From Blasia pusilla (Eukaryota > Marchantiophyta > Marchantiopsida > Blasiales): a stretch of 64,000 bases of DNA. The position numbers and the translations under genes were made by a program. Below the pieces are notes generated by a model. That model searched no databases and was not told where the DNA came from. It was given only the letters and a program-made list of their open reading frames with translations. Positions within the stretch are counted from its first letter, which is position 1. Every line of letters starts with the position of its first letter. Below are positions 1 through 12,072 of this stretch, one piece after another. The DNA lies in contig CM114274.1 in NCBI GenBank assembly GCA_050084515.1, positions 27,652,001-27,716,000 on the forward strand. Direction: 5' to 3'.

Positions 1-299
1 GTAGGATGCGATCCCGCTCTATAGAACCCACTGTGTTGGCGACGCTGCCAGTACACACATACTCCAAGACCACTCCATCCTCGTGAATGTCTTGGCCACT
101 TGTCGTCTCCTCACCGACTTCTGGATCTAAGGACTCTCTATGAGACCTCACCATCGAAGTCTCCACAATCAGGATTTGCATAGCCAACAAGCCCAAATAG
201 GCTGATGCATGCCATCTCGGCACCAACTCCTCATCACTCTCACCATGCCAACGAGCTCTAGTCGCATCTCGTTGACTCGGGCATGGGTTATGGCTCAAA

Positions 300-760
300 T
301 CATCTGCATCCTCGTTGAGCATCCCAAGTCTATGCACCACCTAGAAGTCATACTCCTCTAACAAAAGATCCCACCTCGCAAGCTTCCCTGTAAGCTTTTC
401 GGACTCCATCAACCACTTAAGTGATTGATGATCAGTAATGATGGTAAAGGGATTGCCAAATAGATAACATCTGAAATGTGCGACAGCCCACAGTGCAGCC
501 AAGCACTCACCCTCATACGAGCTATACTTTGCCTCTGCATCGTTGTTTGAGCGACTAGCATAAGCCACCAGGAACTCTCTAGCATCATCGTCATGTTGGG
601 TGAGCACGGCTCCAAGCCCCAACATGCTCCAATCGGTATGCAACTGGAAAGGATGACCCCTGATCGGTCTCCTCAATATGGGCGCGGACGTCAATCTGTC
701 CTTGAGCATCTAAAATGCTCTCTCTTGCTCATCCCCCCAATGCCACTCCTCATCCACCTT
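300..760 (-). pseudogene. RNase H domain of copy 1
   Basis: The translated stretch contains LGAVLTQHDDDAREF, AYASRSNNDAEAKYSSYEGE and IITDHQSLKWLMESEKLTG. This is the usual Ty3/Gypsy RNase H signature, a VLTQ strand, then AYASRS, then TDHQSLKWL. In the family this domain degrades the RNA strand during reverse transcription. The same block recurs at 53040-53640 (minus) and 37290-37730 (plus). An open frame runs 709-341, longer than in the other copies, but the surrounding polyprotein frame is broken. Confidence 0.85.
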
Positions 761-779
761 GATCATCAAGGTTAGCGGC

Positions 780-1540
780 TTCGCAATCAAACTGAAATCC
801 TTGACGTATCGTCGATAGAAGTTCGCTGATCCCATGAATGCACAAATCGACTCACATCTGTAGGGCATGGAATGCGTGAAATAGCCTCAACCTTTGTCTA
901 TTGCACACCAAGGCCCCCAAGGTATATTGTATGACCCAAGTACTCAATCTTGTCATAGAAGAACTTGCACTTGCTTAGATGTAGCTTCAGCCCATGTAAC
1001 TGCAATCGTCAAAACACCTCCTCTAGATGTCGCTCATGCTCCTCAATCGTGGCGCTAAAGACTACGATGTCATCAATATAACACTTAGCAAAATCCAGAC
1101 CTGCCAAGATCCTATCCATGACCCTATGAAACTCAGCCAGGGCGTTCCTTAACCTGAATGGTAAGAACCGTCACTGGTAAAAAAAATCCTTCTCGTGAGG
1201 ATCGATGCCCAAAATGCCGTCTTCGCTTGTCCTCCAATCTAACAAGCAGCTGATGGTATCCGGCTCGTAAATCCAATGAATTGAAGACCTTTCCATGCCT
1301 AATCGCATCAAAGATCTCCTCAAGGGTGGGCATGGCATACCTATCAGCCTTTGTCTGCCGATTGATAGGTCGGTAATCTCCACACATTCGCCTATCCGTC
1401 CAGTTGCCATGCACATCCTTCTTGGCGAGCATGACAGTGGCAGATGCATACTCTCCATACGACATCTCCACTAGTCCTACTCCAACCAAGTCTTGTCTCA
1501 TAATCTGAATCAGAGCCCTCTCCATTTCACTGTACATGTA
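780..1540 (-). pseudogene. Reverse transcriptase domain of copy 1
   Basis: Fragments in two frames give DRRMCGDYRPINRQTKADRY, VFNSLDLRAGYHQL and a YIDDIVVFS block near 1066-1085, which are RT motifs including the catalytic YxDD. The thumb/connection region follows towards 780. Frameshifts separate the blocks (for example around 1200 and 1130), so no functional enzyme is encoded. It lies downstream of the methyltransferase domain in the element's polyprotein order. Confidence 0.85.
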
Positions 1541-2049
1541 GGGTCGTCAGAAGATTGACTTGTCACTCAACAACTCAATGCGGATCCTTGGACCCTTCAA
1601 CATACCCAAATCATGCATACTAAATACAAAACAACTCCAATAACTCCTAAGGAATTGGTGTATCCGACGCCGCTCTCCTCCTGTCAAATTAGGGCCCATA
1701 TCTGGCTCCCAAGTCTCCATCGTGACTACAATAGGACTATCCGCGCGGATGTCGGTGGTTGCTATGGTGCAACCCCGTCTCGGACAATAGAACTCCCATC
1801 TCCACATGCAGTACCTGCAACCACGCTCAATGTTGTGGCTATCGAGCTCTTGGCGTACATGCAAAACATCCCAAGAAGTCCAAGGGTGTCTCTCTCGATC
1901 ATCCTTGGTGTGTCGATCTCCTCGGGCCTCGCCCCCAACCACTCCCTCAACCGTCTCGGTAGGCATGGGGCTCACCAACGCAACAACTATGATTTGTCGC
2001 ATCCTCAAACAACGCTGATCAGCTACTCCTAAGCTAAAAATCCATGTCA

Positions 2050-3100
2050 AGCAGTTCAGGTCCATCTCGACCCAAGACATGACGTTGTGATGCCTCCGAT
2101 AGTGACGGTACTGCCGTCACTCTTGTGGGGAATCCCATCGCTTATTCTCGCTCATCTGCGTTGGGCTCCACCAACCTCTATACCTGGCCATCCCAAACCA
2201 AGCCAGGTCCGGCCTCCTTGAATGCATAGGAAGCAGGAAAACTCACCAATGTGGGAAAGGCGACTCGTGGCATGCCAATCCTATTGACCACAGTCAACGG
2301 CGGTCGATCATCGTGCCTCACTGCCTGTGATCGACGCCCCGGATCCAATATAGAATCCACCAATAAATTGGAGGGACGCTCCACTCTCGCATAAGCCCTG
2401 CGCTATACCTCATATGGTACCAAGTTGGTCCACCAAAGACACGGGCGATGTGCTTGTGAACCCACACTCGCTGCATCTAACAACATTGCCATGCCGATCC
2501 ATACGCGCACCTAATGTGCACTCGTCACCACGCGGGACGTTGAATCACTAAAAATTGGCACATTCTCCAAAATGTATGTTGGAGAACGAGACCGATGCTC
2601 TTGTTAATATCACAAGATCCACATCATCTCCCAAAATAACCTGGACTGAGTGTCAGCTAACCCGCTACCTCGTCCAACACTCGATTGGCCCTCAAACGGC
2701 CAACCAGCAATGACCAAGTCTATGGTCCCTACCCGCTCCAAGTCTATGGTCCCCAACAATGAAATGTCCCTGTGGTAACCCTGAATGGCGGACGTAGAAA
2801 ACAAGTCGAGAAAATAGAGGCGTAACAGCGCCACATGGTGAAGTGAAGCGCGCCTCGCAACATTATCAATCTCCACATACAGGTATTGTTGCACGTGCAC
2901 TCCACCGTGCAAAACAACAGCTAACCTAGTGTTGATCCCTCCAAAGAGATCCAACACCAGAATACCCTTCTTTGGGATGCACCACACAATCGGGGTGGTG
3001 TCCAAAGGGGTCACAACAGCACTCATGCCTACCTGGGGTTCCTCAGATCCATCACACTCTAGTGCAAATGTCTCGCTCCACGCGGTCTGCACATGCTTAG
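2050..3100 (-). pseudogene. C5-cytosine DNA methyltransferase domain in retrotransposon copy 1
   Basis: Motif I reads VLDLFGGINTRLAVVL, followed by YLYVEIDNVA (motif II). Motif IV reads TIDLVIAGWPFEGQSSVGRG and then SRLFWEM. The motif VIII region, a target-recognition-like region (DSILDPG ... PPLTVVNRIG) and motifs IX/X (VEPNADERE, AMGFPTRVTAV, RHVLG) follow towards 2050. Motif order is canonical I-IV-VI-VIII-IX-X, not the permuted order of plant DRM enzymes. The catalytic Pro-Cys is changed to Pro-Phe (codon at 2694-2696), so this copy is catalytically dead as well as frameshifted. The domain would transfer methyl from SAM to cytosine C5. Confidence 0.85.
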
Positions 3101-3535
3101 TGGCTAAGCGTCAAAGCTCCTCAGTCGAGCCCCAAAGTGCCACCTCTCCTCCACAAACTGATACGGCTACCATGACACTCCTCTTCATAGAAATATCAAG
3201 AACGGGAGTATCCTCTGCATGGACATGTCCCTCAATTAAATCACTGGCCAAGTGATGGCACCACTAAATGTTGCTAAGGTCGCCATTTCTCCTCGCCGTT
3301 GCTCGATCACCGCACTTGTTAATCGAACAGATAATGAGCTAAGGCGCCCATCACCTCACTGCCATCCTGGTCTGTAGGACGCACAATCCTCCCAGTAATC
3401 CAAGGAAAACCCCATCGGGTATAACACTGCTCCACCAACCAAGACGTCATAGGACTCTACATCAGTCACTATCGCCTTGGCTCGCACCATGGACTCATTT
3501 GTAGGATGTTCCGTGCGAATCCTCACCACGACCTC

Positions 3536-4201
3536 CTATCGGGTGATATACTGTGTGATACTTGCTCCATCCAAGGATCTCTGTATCCGGAATGGAAAAC
3601 TCTCCACATTGGCTCTCGTCAACCCCAAGCCTCTGAATGACGCTTTCCCCAACATCAGGGGTTGCACTCCTGAATCCAACAAGACACGATGCGGACTAAA
3701 AGCTCTACCTCTCGGACTCACTAATTGGAAGACCTCTCCCTGGTTATCCAACAACACAATACCAGGAGAAACCATGGCACGCTCTATCGCGGGTCTAGCG
3801 GGCATCTCCGTCATCCTAGCAGCCGCAGCCTGCCATGAATCTGACGTGGACGGCCCGAGCATCCGCTCCAAGGGCAAGTCCATCACCTCCTCTGCAATCA
3901 CCTCTGGATGTGATGCAGGAACTCCAACTCCACACTCACATAGCATAGCGGCCAGCCAAAAAACCTCGGCGGGCGTACCTCCCAACATCATAACATCGGA
4001 AGCAGAAAATAAAGGAGCGCGGTACACAACTGTGGCCGCCCCCAATAACGTGCTTGACACATGCTCCTCCTGAGCATCAGCAATAGGAGTCGTCGCACTT
4101 GCTTCTCCCATCGCCCTCCGTGCCTTCACACCAACAACTTCACCAACTCTCCAGCAACTCTGATCAGAACCCATCGATGGGGTCCTCATCGCCTCAGACA
4201 A
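3536..4201 (-). pseudogene. Retropepsin (aspartic protease) region of copy 1
   Basis: A 221-codon open frame contains SPRGRAFSPHRVLLDSGVQP, in which DSG (3669-3677) is the retropepsin active-site triad, followed by LMLGK, the expected hydrophobic flap-side strand. In Ty3/Gypsy elements this enzyme processes the Gag-Pol polyprotein. The domain lies directly upstream of the methyltransferase region. The plus-strand element has a homologous block at 34189-34659, where a small deletion has removed the glycine of DSG. This is the best-preserved protease copy in the window. Confidence 0.7.
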
Positions 4202-4389
4202 CGTGAAAGAGTGAGGAAGCCTAGTCTCTTTCCTAGCTTCCCCTCACTATGGATCCCACTCTACGGCTACCCCACGTGTCACAACTGCGGCGGCCTCCAT
4301 TTGGGAAACCCCGCACATCCAACCAGGATCCTCCATGTTTGTGGCTGCTCCATATGATGTCGATGCCACGGATCTGGAATTAGGTTACC

Positions 4390-5213
4390 TCAATGCCATA
4401 ACACCAATCTGCTCCTGTAGCTGATGTATCTGAGCAGCCATCCTAGCCTCATGCCGGCATCTCCTTCAACGCGTCTAGGTGGTAGGACTCTACCTCCTCC
4501 ATGAGCAGCTCCACCACCCTGTCGTGAAACTCCAACTCCTCGTCCCCCAACAAGACCACTTGGTGCACGACCTCTAGCCCCACCCGGACCGGCTACTCGC
4601 TCTGGTGCCCTCTCTGGCCCTCGGTCCAGACGTAACTCAGAATGTAAACTAAAACACATGGCACGTGTTTGACCATACCTTTGATAATAGTCACACTGAT
4701 AACCTCTTGGTGCAACACCATCTCCTCCTCCATCCTGAGGCACACGTCCATGACCCTGACGAATGCAATCGCGCTGATGATGGGCTCCACCACATGACCA
4801 ACAAGTAATAGTAGGCGGTTGCTACTGAGCCGCAGATGAAGGCACGGGTCTCTGTGGCACGGCCTCCCGGTATCCTCCCTGAGCTCGTGGTGCCACACTC
4901 GACCTATCTCAGAGTCCATGTTGTTGCACAGGTGGTGCAGACAATCGTGATTACTCTCGCCCAGACCCATGGTGGCTACGCTCTCCTCGGCCATGTTGCG
5001 CTCAATGTTCTCGGCGGTCCTAAAAACATCTCTCAAAGTAGGGGAGGTGTTCATAAGAAGCACCCCCTCCCGCACCCGTGTCCACAAGGTCCGGTCCAAC
5101 ATCGCGTACCATGATTGGATAGCCTGAGCCGTTAACGGTGACCGTTGACCGTTGACCATTGACGGAGGACCGTTGATGGTGAAGGTTAACGATTGATAAT
5201 GAAGATTGACCAT
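4390..5213 (-). pseudogene. gag region of copy 1
   Basis: The minus strand gives pieces of a nucleocapsid: QCDYYQRYGQTRAMCFSLHS matches the second zinc knuckle of the plus-strand element (CDHCGRLGHPRERC) with the Cys and His ligands mutated. A glycine/arginine-rich stretch (GGARGRAPSG) follows. Upstream (to about 5110) is a short helical region with TLWTRVREGVLLMNTSPTLR. At 5130-5260 a degenerate 10-12 bp minisatellite built on ACCGTTGAC interrupts the coding region. Not translatable as one frame. Confidence 0.6.
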
Positions 5214-5260
5214 CTACGGTGATGGTTGACCATTGACGGCAGACCGTTGATGGTGACTAT
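5130..5260. repeat. ACCGTTGAC-type degenerate minisatellite inside gag of copy 1
   Basis: About ten imperfect copies of a 10-12 bp unit (ACCGTTGAC, ACCATTGACGG, ACCGTTGATGG) occur in a row. The plus-strand element has nothing similar at the equivalent place, so this is probably a local expansion in this copy. Confidence 0.7.
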
Positions 5261-5839
5261 GACATCAACAACCGCCGTCGGCACGGCGGCTGGTTTAGGA
5301 TTTGAACAATTTAACCCTAAAAATTGCCTAGCAATGGCAATTTTGCAAGATTGACCATGACTGTTTTCTCGCAACTTCAAATTGTGCACTATTTGTTGCA
5401 CAACTTCACAATCTACAAGAGCATCAAAAAATATTTGGAATCGGACATTCCAGTAAAAAATGACAGGGGCTGTTGTAAAGCCAAATGTCTCTTTCTCCTA
5501 CACATAAATTGGCAGCGCTTCCGCGCAGATTTCTCCCAAAAAAAATATAAAACATATGAGAACACAAATCAACAAGCTACATGGTGCTCGAGAGCATCGG
5601 CATGGAGCAACCCGCCCCCATACTCAATCCCTATCAAAAATTGGGCAACGCTTCCGCGCGCCACTCTTTCACAAAAAAAATCGGCAAAGGAAACATCACA
5701 AGTAAGCAGCTCTTACTCCGGTGAGCACTCCCATGAACCGCTGAACGGGGAATATGATCCCCAACCTGCAAAACGAGCGAGTGACCAGCAAGCTCCCCCA
5801 TGAAACTCTCTCATTCACTCATTCTCTCTTTGTAAAATA

Positions 5840-6334
5840 AGATCAAATCTCTCTCACAACAATATAGTTCTCACATGTGTCTCTCAATGTCAAACCAAAC
5901 CCACTCTTCTAATGAGAGGCTTGGGTAACACACACAAGGCAAGCAAGACCATAGCTCCGCCGCCTTATGCCAAGAGGTTCAACAAAGAGAGAATGAGCTC
6001 TCAAGCTCTCTCTCCTTGAGGTATACCCCTCCCCCCTCCCAAGCTCTCTCCATGGTAACCTATGCTCCCAAGTCACCTCCTTGGCTCTTGACCTGCTGTA
6101 GGAGGTCAAGGGCCACCTACCAAAAATATAAATGCGATCATATACTCAAAATGGTACTTACCTAAAATAGTAAGTTCCTCAATATGGCTCCAAATGAGCC
6201 GAAACGAAGGGGAAACCTGCTCTCTCACGTTTCCCGGGGCCTCAACAAGTCATCCTTGACCTATTGAGCATGTCCTCCACTACTCACGAAGGTGCTCTAC
6301 TAGATCTCACCGATCTATCCTAAAAGACGTGACA
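5840..6334 (-). repeat. Terminal repeat A1 (5' end) of copy 1
   Basis: On the minus strand this starts TGTCACGTCTTTTAGGATAG and matches the A part of the solo repeat (21000 to about 21505) and repeat A2 of the other minus-strand copy (51467-50968). After the A part the sequence runs straight into internal DNA. The short B segment that follows A in the solo repeat and at the 3' ends is missing here. That absence is part of the evidence for split direct repeats. Confidence 0.75.
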
Positions 6335-6359
6335 TCTTCTCCAAGTATTTGATCTTGAT

Positions 6360-7410
6360 CTTAAATTTGGGACACTTAATCATTCAAGTATATCTATGCT
6401 TTCTCAAAAGTTTCAAGGAAAATTAAATTATGACCAAAAGTCCAAAAATATATAAGTGGTTTTTTGGACCCATACAATTAAACCTTCCAGCAAAAGTGGA
6501 TTTGTCAATTTCTCATCACGTCCAAGTTTTTGATCTTGATATTTGACACATGATGATTCCAATGTGTTTAAGCTTCCTGCAAATTTTCAATGAAAATGGA
6601 GTTATGACCAAAAGCCCAAAAATATAAAAGTGGTTTTGGACCCATGCAATTAAACCTTCTAGTTAAAGAGGGTATTTCTATTTTTCATCTTTTCAAGCAT
6701 TTTGTCTCCATCTAGAATTTAAGACACTTGATCATTCAAATTTATATAAGCTTCATGCAAAGTTTCAATGAGAATGGAGTTGAGCCCAAAAATATATAAG
6801 TGGTTTTTGGACTGTGCGATTAAACCTTCTAGCCAAAGAGGGTATTTCTATGTTTAATCTTGTTTAAACATTTAACCTTCATCTCGAATTTGGAAAACTT
6901 GATCATTCAACTATATCTTAGCTTTCGGAAAAGTTTTCAATGAAAATGCAATTGTTACCAAAAGCCCAAAAATATATAAGTGGTTTTTGGACCGGCGTAA
7001 TTAAACCTTCTAGGCAAAGAGGGTGTTAGTATTTTTCATCTTGTTCAAGAATTTCATATTCATATGGAATTTGGGACACTTGATCATTTAAGTGTACCTA
7101 AGCTTCTTGCAAATTTTCAATGAAAATGGAGTTTAGAGAAAAAAACCCGAAAATACATATATGTGGTTTTTGGACCCATGCGATTAAACCTTTTAGCAAA
7201 AGAGGGTCTGTCCATTTTTCCATCTTGTTCAAGTCTTTTATCTTCATTTTTAAATTATGGCCACTTGATCATTCAAGTGTGTCTAAGCTTCCTACAAAGT
7301 CTCAATGAAAATGGAGTTGTGACCAAAAGCCCAAAATATATAAGTGGTTTCTGGACCCGCTCGATTAAACCTTATAGCAAAATAGGGTCTATCCATTTCT
7401 GATCTTGACA
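6360..7410. repeat. Satellite-like tandem array, about 170-182 bp unit, six copies
   Basis: Six imperfect units follow each other. The marker AAGTGGTTTTTGGACC occurs near 6454, 6628, 6798, 6978, 7160 and 7342, giving spacings of 174, 170, 180, 182 and 182. Each unit also carries GATTAAACCTTCTAG and ATGAAAATGGAGTTGTGACC. No coding capacity. It starts about 25 bp beyond the A1 end of copy 1. Unit length is in the range of nucleosomal satellites, but six copies are too few to call it centromeric. Confidence 0.85.
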
Positions 7411-9140
7411 TTAAAATTTTACCATAAAGTTCATGTGTTCTTGAAAATGTATCTTACTTCCATACAAAGATTCTCCAAATTTAGAAGTGCAACTAAATCT
7501 TTTCTCCTCAAAATGGTAAGTTTCAATTTGAGCTTATATGGAATTTAATGCTTTAATAAAATCATGAATACTACAAATAGGAATGTCAAGAAAATTAAAT
7601 TCTTACAAGTTACAACACTTGTTACAAAAAATATTCACTAAAACTTGTTGAAGAGAGTAGACCACGAGTAGCGATGGGGAGACGATCAGGATCATTCTTT
7701 TTAAGAGGCCAAGGATATATTGTCATGAACTCTCATTGAGAAGACCTATGAAAGGGTGGTCATTCCCATTACATATTCATTTGAGCAAGTTAAAGGCAAA
7801 GTACAACTCTTATAAGAGAGAGTTCTTAGTTGTGGTTTGGTCAGGGAAAATCTAGGTGCTACTTGTTTGGGAGAAGTAATAAGATGAGAGGAAGAAAGAA
7901 GAGAGGAGAGAGAAAGAACTTTGCAATCCCCCAAGATCATTTCTTTTGAAGGGAGTTTCCAACACGTCAGAAAGTGTATTTGTATGATGTCTTTTTTTAT
8001 TTTACCCATTATTTAATACATTAATACCCCCAAAAAAATTCTCCTTTCATACTTTGGAAACGCGTAGGATTTTTAATGACTTGCATAATATTTGTAGCGA
8101 TTACCTTGGTAATTTTATGTAAGTGCTTGGAAAAGACATTGAAAAAAATTGAAATCATAAAATTGGAAAACTCACCTTCCACAACAAGTTATGAAAGAAA
8201 CACTTCCTTTAAGGACATTAATGGTTTCTTGAAATAATTTTAAATTTTTTTGGAAGTAAAATATGGCATTTCCAATCTGTATTGTCATACATGATGGTGC
8301 GTGCACAAAGTGACTTGTTCATAATACTTCTCGCCTCCTTTACATACAAGATTGGTTGGTGGATTTCTACTATAAGGTCTAACTTTCTCAAAGCTATAAT
8401 CAACACACAATACATATGCCTACAAGGAAGGTTTCTTTTTCTAGTTATCTCTCTATGCACAAAGTCATCATATGAACATGTGGGGAAGGAACATATGTGC
8501 ATAACATAAACAGAAAAAATACTAGGATTCAAGGTGTTGTTGCTAATCCAATACATTTTTCCTATTCCATTCCCATTATGTATATTTTTTGTGGTTGTGA
8601 CCTCCATGTTAGCCTCTTGAGCCAATGCAAATTCATTAGACCTCTCAAAAAATGGTCTACACATTTTGTTTCTCTGCACTAAATTTCAGATTCAGACAAA
8701 ATATATAGGATTAAGAGCATCCACCTTTTCAGGATACAAATTCACTTCAATCTTAGGTTGGATCTGAAATGCAAATGACTCTGTAATACAAACATTTTCC
8801 ATATACAAATATTTTCAATCCCTACGAGCATTGTAGTGGTATACTTATCCTTGTGTAATCCTTATTCAGGAATGTGCCACATGTTCTCCTTATTCCATCA
8901 GATTTAGCCATGCACATGCGCCCATATATGGGATTTCTAACATATATATGCCATCTTGGGATTGAAATTTGCCACTACAACATGATTTCCATATTTTTTA
9001 GCAAACCCTAAGCTAGAATGATTTGAAGGCCCAATGATAGAAGAATGCAGAGATAAGATTTGTAGGGATTTTGGAGAAGCAACTCCAAGTCAAACTTGAG
9101 AGCTATCTAGGATTTCCAAATACCTTGAGGGTATGATTTC
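7410..9140. other. AT-rich intergenic stretch, no recognisable gene
   Basis: Both strands have only short, unrelated open frames (largest about 150 codons on the minus strand at 8679-8218) without motifs I recognise. The segment just before the Copia remnant could contain its more decayed upstream half, but I cannot align it by eye. Confidence 0.5.
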
Positions 9141-9790
9141 ATCATCTAGATCAATAGTTAAAAATATACCATAACATGCATTCAATGTTTGTTTTGGTAT
9201 GTACAAGATCATACATTACTCATGCATTGGGATTTGTTACCACATTTATGAGTAATCCATGCGAACATCACTTGACTTGGATTCTCAAGTATTTAATAAG
9301 TACTTCTAACAAGGCACTTTGCCTTGGAGGCTCAAAGATTGTTCTTCAAGGGTATGAAGATCTAGGAGGAGCACTAAATGATATGTGTGTACCTTTGGGG
9401 AGCACTAATGAGAGTTGGGTCTCATCATTGCAAAAGATTGTGGCTCTTTCAATCACTAAACCATAGTATGTTGCAACCACTAGGACACGGCTAGCAAAGA
9501 AATGGTTTGGTTACAAAGTTTCACCAAAAAACTTAGCAAGAAATAGGAGAATGGTATTATGTATAGTCACAGTCAAATTGTTCTTCTCATAGCGAACAAG
9601 GTTGCATTGTGGTCTAGACTAGATGATATTCAAAGTACATGTCATTTCACTTTCATTTCAATCACTTTTGAGGCATGGCATGCTATTGCTTGAGAAGATT
9701 CCTACATTAAGAAACCATTAAATTTGTATACCAAAGTAGTTACGATGAAAAAATAAAGTTGTGTGAAGGGTGTTATTATAAGTTTGTAGC
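9140..9790 (+). pseudogene. Ty1/Copia pol remnant (RT end to RNase H end)
   Basis: The plus strand reads VLVCTRSYITHALGFVTTFM, then LTWILKYLISTSNKALCLGG, VLQGYEDLGG and SWVSSLQKIVALS. This is the classic end of Copia reverse transcriptase plus RNase H (family consensus MVCTRPDIAHAVG ... RYLRGT ... SWVSKLQKIVALSTTEAEY). Further down, LLLEKIPTLRN corresponds to the KIHTSQNPADMLTKV block near the polyprotein C-terminus. It is heavily decayed, with many stops. No LTR pair was found around it. Confidence 0.8.
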
Positions 9791-10328
9791 ATCTCGTCTC
9801 ATTAGATTGCAAGTGGGGTACTATTATATTTGTGGAGTCTTGTTGACATATCTATGAACGGAGGCTTCTTAGTATATAAGGGGATTTAGTGGAGTGGGGT
9901 TATTAGTATATAAGGGGGATGTGTGGAGTCGGGTTATGGTATATAAGGGGGATACTAGAGTCGGGCTTCATTCTAGTACTGAACTTAGTAGTTTCTCGAG
10001 GTTAGAGGTTTCATCATGTAAACAAATTTGTCTTCTCTAGTAAATATTTTTTCACTTGTTGAACCACTTGAAACCCGTATCTTTGGTACTTTGTGATGGA
10101 GTCCTCATGACCATAGGATGAGACGGACGTATTACTTAGGTAAGGCTACTATGTGAAAGCAAGATTTTAAGTGAACACATTCATCTACCACCCATCTAGA
10201 GGGAGATGAGCGCAATATGCCAAAGTTTGATGGTTTCTGCTATTCGATAACAAAGTTTATTTGAGTTGAGGGTTATGGTGTTACGGTTGAGTGGAGGCTG
10301 CCATAGTTTGATGCTACAAAACTTGTAA

Positions 10329-11333
10329 TTTCGCGACCCTCATGACCAAACGAGTGCCAAAGTGGAACATCGGAACATTAGCGGGCTCACGCTAAGATGG
10401 TTTGCGCGTTGGAGTGGTCTCGGAGAAGAGACAAGAGACGAGACGCAAGCGAGGCTTCGCGTTTCAGATGTTATGGTCGTGACCAACAAACCTGGACCAA
10501 ACATGGAACAAGACTTGAAAGGAGTTGAGTCTAGGAAGTGGGTTGCCAAAGGAAGAATCCGGATTTGGAACGCCACTAGCGTTTGAGAGTTTCTGACTGT
10601 ATTTATGGCCATAACTTTTAGCTCCAAGATGCGTTTGGATCGAAAAAGGGTGCGTTGGAAGACTTATGGAAAGACAGTTCAAACGCATTAAAGATCTCTA
10701 CAAACGCATAAGCAGTGGCTGAGAAACAACCTGGAAACGACTGTAAGTAGAGTCGGGTTGAGGGCCACAACGAAGGGCCCGACCCTCCTTTTCCAAAGGG
10801 GGAGGGGGGTTATTGGAGAACCCCAGAAGTACTAGTAAGGGAGAAGGTCTCTGAGAGTGCTTGGAACTCGAACCCCACTTTGGGCGCCACAGGGCGGCTC
10901 AAGGGCATGGAACAGATCGAGAGTTTGGGGTTGGGTTGGAAAACCTGAACCAAGTCTATGGAGGTGATTTTAGACATCCCTCTTGGATTTCACCCCACGA
11001 CTCAATTACTTGGGTCTCGGTTTGGAACTCACAAAAGTTCCGTTGAACAGTTGGGATCGCTAGGCGCGCAAGTGCCGTTTTAGGTTCCTGGACTAATTAG
11101 GAAGTCTGTTCAAAGTCTTGAAGGACTTGCCATGTTTTGGAAACTAGGAAGTAAGGAGGTTGAGCTTGATGAGACGCCGAGTTGAGAACTCGGTGGGTTG
11201 GAACGCTGGTTGGCCCAGACCTGACTAACGAGAGTGCGTGTTTGGGTGCAGATCGGCGATGAGATCGTGTCCTATTGAACGTACGCTTCCGCAACAATAA
11301 AGATTGATGTTCAAGGAGAGTAGGGGCGCGACA
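10329..11333. mobile_element. Solo LTR, 1 kb family L1, copy a
   Basis: 1005 bp, nearly the same as 40729-41730. Ends are complementary (TGTCGCG type, here TTTCGCGACCCT, and GGGGCGCGACA). A 5 bp target duplication TGTAA flanks it (10324-10328 and 11334-11338). No internal region lies beside it, so it is a solo LTR left by recombination. The first G of the terminal TG has mutated to T in this copy. The LTR contains a Gly/Pro-poor, non-coding body with GAGGGCCACAA and GGGGTTATTGGAGAACCCC blocks. Confidence 0.85.
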
Positions 11334-12072
11334 TGTAACGTGGACTTTGCTATGGCGAAAAACTAGTGTGTAAGGCCCCCAACCTTCCAAAGACATGATG
11401 GGTCTTGACGACAAAGATCGACTCAAACGCCCCCCATTGGATAACACACGTCTCAATCGTGCGCCCCCCACCCTCCTCCCTCCCAAAAAATAATCCAATT
11501 GCCTGCCTCCGTGAACTCGCCCTTCTTGATAGCCCGCGCACTGGCCACAAGCTGTGACCTATAGGTATGTTCTTGTCCCTTGTTCTTATGTAAGGGTGTA
11601 AGTTCATATAGGGTAACCTAGGTTAGGCTATCAGAATTGTTTGGATTGTTGTTGGCCTTGTGCGCATATGATACATAGCTTTGTGACTCAACCTTCACCC
11701 CCAATGTCCACAACCACCTGAAACATTCTTTAGCTCCTGGTTGAAGGCGATGGACTCCTATGGGGGGAAATCGAGTCAACAATGAAGCAAAATATGGTAT
11801 TGGTGTGGAGGCTTGGGAGGTAGTGTGGTCCAACTTAGCACGGTCCATGTCCGCACTTGGTGAGCGCAAAACTTTGGGAGGGGGCGTCTCCACTCCGCAC
11901 TCGTCTATGTTTGCAATTGGTGCAATGGGGCGATACTACGGACTCAATATAGGGGTCTATGTAGTTACGCTTTCAGCAATCCCGTGCATTTCCACTGCTA
12001 CTAAGTACCCGCGAAATGTTCAAATGACTTCCCCGCTGGTTTAGGCGCAATTGCATTTAGGGTTGTAACAAA

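Larger units (their letters stand above)
1..6334 (-). mobile_element. DNMT-bearing Ty3/Gypsy-like retrotransposon, copy 1 (3' part cut by window edge)
   Basis: On the minus strand, from right to left, I read terminal repeat A1 (6334-5840), gag with zinc-knuckle remnant (5213-4390), an aspartic protease with a DSG motif (4201-3536), a C5-cytosine methyltransferase domain (about 3100-2050), reverse transcriptase (1540-780) and RNase H (760-300). Integrase and the 3' end lie beyond position 1. The reading frame is broken many times, so this is a dead copy. It belongs to the same subfamily as the minus-strand copy at 50841-55190 and the solo repeat at 21000-21627. It is related at protein level, but not closely at DNA level, to the plus-strand element at 30302-40123. 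The methyltransferase sits between protease and RT, which is not a standard Gypsy domain. Confidence 0.88.

Noticed and set aside
3477-4073. 198-codon plus-strand frame
   Set aside because: Antisense shadow of the copy-1 protease region.
10329-11333. 1 kb repeat with complementary ends read as a DNA transposon with inverted repeats
   Set aside because: Ends are TG..CA type, the target duplication is 5 bp, and no transposase is inside. A solo LTR explains it better. The nearby MULE gene is not bounded by it.
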